Assembly (NCBI GenBank): GCA_030652635.1
Contig: JAUSPW010000404.1
Span: forward strand, 1 to 10,324
Origin: Pseudohongiella sp.
GTDB taxonomy: Bacteria > Pseudomonadota > Gammaproteobacteria > Pseudomonadales > Pseudohongiellaceae
Direction of reading: 5' to 3'
DNA length: 10,324 nucleotides
In this document: positions 7,503 through 10,324 of the stretch, one piece after another
Numbering within the stretch: position 1 is the first letter of the stretch
Layout of the letters: every line of letters starts with the position of its first letter
Program-made: the position numbers and the translations under genes
The notes under the pieces: generated by a model
Told to the model about the DNA's origin: nothing
Database searches by the model: none
What the model saw: only the letters and a program-made list of their open reading frames with translations

Positions 7503-7691
7503 ATGGACAAAAAGCTGCTGAGTATACTGGTATGTCCAGTCTGTAAAGGGCCGTTGATCTACAAACGTGAACAGGCCGAATTGCTGTGTTACGCCGATGC
7601 ATTGGCCTACCCGATTCGGGATGATATCCCGGTGATGCTGGAAACCGAGGCGCGCACATTGAGCGCTGATGAGCGTGAAAATCGATCATGA
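7503..7691 (+). CDS. ycaR: Trm112/YcaR-like small zinc-ribbon protein
   Basis: A 62-residue protein of the Trm112/UPF0434 family. It starts MDKKLLSILVCPVCKGPL, with the CPxC knuckle at C11-C14, a third cysteine at C29, the conserved LAYPIRDDIPVML (34-46) and an EAR shortly after. Having three cysteines instead of four is normal for bacterial members such as E. coli YcaR. In eukaryotes Trm112 activates several methyltransferases; the role of the bacterial protein between lpxK and kdsB is not settled, and I assign no function. The gene overlaps the kdsB start by 4 nt (ATGA), so the two are probably translated together. The start is set by its ribosome-binding site. Confidence 0.93.
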   Translation: MDKKLLSILVCPVCKGPLIYKREQAELLCYADALAYPIRDDIPVMLETEARTLSADERENRS

Positions 7692-8443
7692 GCCAACAAA
7701 ACACGGGTTTTATGGTGGTTATTCCAGCACGCTTTGCATCCACACGTTTGCCAGGAAAACCGTTGCTGGATATTGCTGGCATGCCCATGATTCAGCACGT
7801 GTATCAGCGCGCCTGCGAAAGTGATGCCAATGCGGTAGTGATTGCCACGGATGACGAGCGTATTGCCCATGTTGCGCAGGGTTTTGGCGCGCGCGTGGTG
7901 ATGACACGGACGGATCATCAGTCCGGTACCGATCGTATCCAGGAAGTCGCAGCAAGCCTCGGGTTGCCAGAACACGCGGTGGTTGTGAATGTGCAGGGCG
8001 ACGAACCGCTGATTCCTCCCGCCACGATCAACCAGGTTGCTGCCAATCTACAGAAACACCCGGACGCAGGCATCAGCAGTCTGTTTCATACCATTCATAA
8101 CGTCACCGAACTGCATAATGCCAACGCCGTAAAGGTGGTTACAGATGCACAAGGTTATGCCCTGTACTTCAGCCGATCCCCCCTGCCTTGGCAAGACAGT
8201 GAGCCCGTGCATGGCAAACGCCACATCGGTATTTATGCCTATCGCGTGGCGACTTTAAACAGTTTTGTGAGCTGGCCACGATCGCTGCTCGAAGTCAGTG
8301 AGCGTCTGGAGCAATTGCGTGCGATGCATCATGGTGTGCGTATTATTATGGACGAGGCCGTACAAAAGGTGCCGGCGGGTGTCGATACGCCCGACGATCT
8401 AGAGGCGGTCAGACAATTTTTAACTGACAGTGAGTTGCCGTGA
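7688..8443 (+). CDS. kdsB: 3-deoxy-manno-octulosonate cytidylyltransferase (CMP-Kdo synthetase)
   Basis: Cytoplasmic enzyme that activates Kdo with CTP to CMP-Kdo, the donor for the Kdo transferase acting on lipid IVA. The 251-residue chain has the nucleotide-binding start VIPARFASTRLPGKPL (11-26), ATDDERI, TRTDHQSGTDR, NVQGDEPLIP (D105) and GVDTPDDL near the C-terminus (D233). D105 and D233 should correspond to the two metal-binding aspartates of E. coli KdsB. The segment between SPLPW and HIGIYAYR is only about ten residues, shorter than I recall for E. coli or Pseudomonas; the essential motifs on either side are intact. The ATG overlaps the upstream stop by 4 nt, and a second in-frame ATG lies eight codons later directly before VVIPARF. 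It supplies the same lipid A-core pathway as lpxK and msbA. Confidence 0.96.
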   Translation: MSQQNTGFMVVIPARFASTRLPGKPLLDIAGMPMIQHVYQRACESDANAVVIATDDERIAHVAQGFGARVVMTRTDHQSGTDRIQEVAASLGLPEHAVVVNVQGDEPLIPPATINQVAANLQKHPDAGISSLFHTIHNVTELHNANAVKVVTDAQGYALYFSRSPLPWQDSEPVHGKRHIGIYAYRVATLNSFVSWPRSLLEVSERLEQLRAMHHGVRIIMDEAVQKVPAGVDTPDDLEAVRQFLTDSELP

Positions 8444-9513
8444 GCGCAGGACCGGGCAGTGTGTTAAACAACAACTGGTTACAGAACGTAGCGCTTGGCC
8501 CGCTCACCAGTTTTGGTGTGCCAGCCCGGGCTCGCTACTTCACGCGCCTGGAACAGGAAGATGAGTTGCCTATTCTTCTGCAGGAGGCCGACCATAAAGA
8601 TCTGCCTGTGCTGATGCTGGGCGGTGGCAGCAATATGCTGTTCACTGAGGACTTTCCGGGTTTGGTGATTCAGATTGCACTGACCGGTATTAGCGTTCGA
8701 CCTGACCCTGATGCAGCTGACAAGGTGTTGATCACCGCAGCAGCCGGTGAAAACTGGCACGCGCTGGTAGAGTTTTGTTTGAACAATCAGCTTGTGGGTC
8801 TGGAGAATCTGGCCCTGATTCCGGGCAGTACCGGCGCCGCGCCAGTGCAGAATATTGGTGCCTATGGTGTTGAGTTATCCGATGTGCTGGAAAACGTGCG
8901 TTACTTTGATCGGCGCACGCAGCAAGTGCAGCAACTTGGTGTTGCCGAGTGTCACTTGTCTTACCGAGACAGTATTTTTAAGCACGAGCTGAAAGATCAC
9001 GCCGTCATTTTGTCGGTGTGCCTGCGGCTCAGTAAAAATGCCCGTCCTCACCTGAGCTATCCGGCATTGCAACACGCCTTGTCTGGCATCGCCCACCCCG
9101 GCGCGCGCGATGTTTTTGATGCCGTCTGTGCGATCAGACGCAGTAAATTGCCTGATCCACGTGTTCTGGGCAATGCCGGCAGCTTTTTCAGAAATCCATT
9201 GGTGAGCGTTTCGCAGTGGCAAGCGCTGCTACTCAACTGGCCAGATCTGCCCAGTTATGCAAGCGATTCGCCTGATATGCGCAAACTTCCGGCCGCCTGG
9301 CTGATTGAAAAAGCTGGCTGGAAAGGCATGCGATCGGGTGATGCCGGTGTGCATACCGAACAGGCACTGGTGTTGGTCAATCATGGCCAGGCAACGGGGC
9401 AACAGTTGCTGGCGCTGGCTCATCAGGTAGCGCGCAGCGTCAAAGCGCTTTTTAATATTACCCTTGAACCAGAAGTCAACATTCTGCCAGCCAAGGCCTG
9501 GCAGGGACAGTAG
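8440..9513 (+). CDS. murB: UDP-N-acetylenolpyruvoylglucosamine reductase MurB
   Basis: FAD- and NADPH-dependent cytoplasmic enzyme that reduces UDP-GlcNAc-enolpyruvate to UDP-MurNAc, the second committed step of peptidoglycan synthesis. From the GTG at 8440 it has 357 residues (E. coli 342). It is the E. coli-like type I form. FAD-binding stretches include LMLGGGSNMLF, LENLALIPGSTGAAPVQNIG and AYGVE. SYRDSIFK contains R176. GNAGSFFRNP carries S248, matching the catalytic Ser229 of E. coli, and E345 in LEPEV matches Glu325. The start is ambiguous: GTG 8440 overlaps the kdsB stop (GTGA) but lacks a good Shine-Dalgarno, while GTG 8461 has AGGA (8448-8451) 9 nt ahead and would give 350 residues. 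Both keep the LGPLTSFGVPA N-terminal motif. uvrC follows after 5 nt. Confidence 0.97.
   Translation: MSAGPGSVLNNNWLQNVALGPLTSFGVPARARYFTRLEQEDELPILLQEADHKDLPVLMLGGGSNMLFTEDFPGLVIQIALTGISVRPDPDAADKVLITAAAGENWHALVEFCLNNQLVGLENLALIPGSTGAAPVQNIGAYGVELSDVLENVRYFDRRTQQVQQLGVAECHLSYRDSIFKHELKDHAVILSVCLRLSKNARPHLSYPALQHALSGIAHPGARDVFDAVCAIRRSKLPDPRVLGNAGSFFRNPLVSVSQWQALLLNWPDLPSYASDSPDMRKLPAAWLIEKAGWKGMRSGDAGVHTEQALVLVNHGQATGQQLLALAHQVARSVKALFNITLEPEVNILPAKAWQGQ
8448..8451 (+). promoter_or_regulatory. Candidate ribosome-binding site for an alternative murB start
   Basis: AGGA at 8448-8451 is 9 nt upstream of an in-frame GTG at 8461. If used, murB would begin 17 nt after the kdsB stop and be seven residues shorter at the N-terminus than from GTG 8440. 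Confidence 0.35.
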
Positions 9514-9518
9514 CCGCG

Positions 9519-10324
9519 ATGCCTGAAAGCATGCCAGACGAACATTCAGCACCGCCGTCGGTGACCGCATTTGATGCAAAGTCCACGCTGGAAGTGATGA
9601 GCCAGCGCCCCGGCGTGTATCGCATGCTGGATAAAACTGGCGAAGTTTTATACGTCGGCAAGGCCAAAAACCTCAAAAAGCGCGTCAGTAATTATTTTCG
9701 CAGCAGTGGGCTTGATACCAAAACAATGGCGTTGGTGTCACACATTGCTGCGATTGATGTCACGGTTACCAGCAGCGAAACCGAAGCCTTGTTGCTGGAA
9801 CAGAATCTGATCAAGAAGTTCCGTCCGCCCTACAACATACAGCTGCGCGATGACAAAACTTACCCCTACATCATGCTGACCCATAAAGACGCCTACCCCA
9901 GGCTGGCGTTTTATCGCGGCACGCGCAAACGTGATGCCACGTTTTTTGGACCCTACCCCAGCGCCAGTGCGGTCAGGGAAAGTCTGGCCTTGCTGCAGAA
10001 GGTATTCCGTGTCCGCCAATGTGAAGATAGTTACTTCCGTAATCGCAGCCGACCCTGTCTGCAGCATCAGATTGGGCGGTGCACAGCGCCCTGCGTGGGC
10101 CTGATTGCTCCGACCGACTACGCCTTGGATGTGCACGATGCCTCGCTATTTCTGCAAGGCAAAAGTGACGCGCTGATTCAGACGCTGGGTCAGCGTATGG
10201 AGCAAAAATCCGCAGAACTGGCGTTTGAGCAGGCAGCGCGTTTGCGTGACAAAATTGTAGATCTGCGCAAAATACAGTCGCAACAGATAATCTCGGGTGA
10301 TGGAAACGATGCTGACGTCATGGC
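9519..10324 (+). CDS. uvrC: UvrABC excision nuclease subunit UvrC, N-terminal part (3' end outside window)
   Basis: Nuclease of nucleotide-excision repair; with UvrA and UvrB it cuts the damaged strand on both sides of a lesion. The frame is open from ATG 9519 to the right edge: 268 complete codons of a protein usually near 600. The GIY-YIG nuclease domain spans about 28-110, with GVY (32-34), YVGKAKNLKKR (45-55, R55) and SETEALLLEQNLIK (86-99, E94 probably catalytic). Four cysteines, C168, C180, C188 and C192, have the 12-8-4 spacing of the cluster-binding cysteines of E. coli UvrC. The UVR motif that contacts UvrB is at about 227-262 (LAFEQAARLRDKI). The C-terminal EndoV-like nuclease and helix-hairpin-helix regions lie outside. 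The N-terminus has about ten extra polar residues; ATG 9531 is an alternative. AGGGA at 9503-9507 is a distant ribosome-binding site (11 nt). Confidence 0.97.
   Translation, partial: MPESMPDEHSAPPSVTAFDAKSTLEVMSQRPGVYRMLDKTGEVLYVGKAKNLKKRVSNYFRSSGLDTKTMALVSHIAAIDVTVTSSETEALLLEQNLIKKFRPPYNIQLRDDKTYPYIMLTHKDAYPRLAFYRGTRKRDATFFGPYPSASAVRESLALLQKVFRVRQCEDSYFRNRSRPCLQHQIGRCTAPCVGLIAPTDYALDVHDASLFLQGKSDALIQTLGQRMEQKSAELAFEQAARLRDKIVDLRKIQSQQIISGDGNDADVM

Noticed and set aside
9738..10136. 132-codon antisense open frame opposite uvrC
   Set aside because: uvrC is unmistakable on the + strand with GIY-YIG and cysteine motifs; the antisense frame has no family features or start signals.
1..10324. Mobile element, defence island, CRISPR, prophage or novel system
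   Set aside because: Every long frame matches a known housekeeping family, gaps are tiny, and there are no direct-repeat arrays, transposase genes or composition shifts visible by eye.

Overview
The window reads as chromosomal core genome of a gammaproteobacterium: a Gram-negative, LPS-making cell that uses Kdo and has ComEC/Rec2-type DNA uptake. Base composition is moderately GC-rich by eye. Motifs match the Escherichia/Pseudomonas families closely, but the gene order departs from both. I cannot name a genus; a marine or environmental gammaproteobacterium would fit, and that is a guess.

Layout: all ten genes are on the + strand. A C-terminal piece of lolE (1-732) is followed by a 110-nt gap (733-842) with two small inverted repeats and a -10-like hexamer. 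From 843 to the right edge the genes are almost continuous: comEC (843-3377), exbB (GTG start, 3437-4093), exbD (4090-4560), msbA (4570-6420), lpxK (6420-7454), a Trm112/YcaR-like 62-residue protein (7503-7691), kdsB (7688-8443), murB (8440-9513) and uvrC (from 9519, cut by the right edge). Gaps after 843 never exceed about 60 nt, four junctions overlap by 1-4 nt, and I see no intrinsic terminator. One long transcript, or a few overlapping ones, is likely. No stretch above 300 bases lacks a gene.

How the genes work together: most serve the envelope. LolE belongs to the lipoprotein-release ABC transporter. LpxK makes lipid IVA, KdsB activates Kdo for attachment to lipid IVA, and MsbA flips the lipid A-core across the inner membrane. 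MurB makes UDP-MurNAc for peptidoglycan. ExbB/ExbD form a proton-driven stator-type complex with no TonB gene in view. The small Trm112-like protein sits between lpxK and kdsB, as ycaR does in enterics. ComEC (DNA import across the inner membrane) and UvrC (nucleotide-excision repair) are the DNA-related members at the two ends.

I found no mobile element, CRISPR array, tRNA, rRNA, toxin-antitoxin or phage gene, and no evidence of a new biological system. The points worth a second look are the uvrC-after-murB junction, the absence of genes often found at this locus, the ExbB/ExbD pair embedded in the lipid A operon, the structured leader of comEC, and a shortened KdsB loop.
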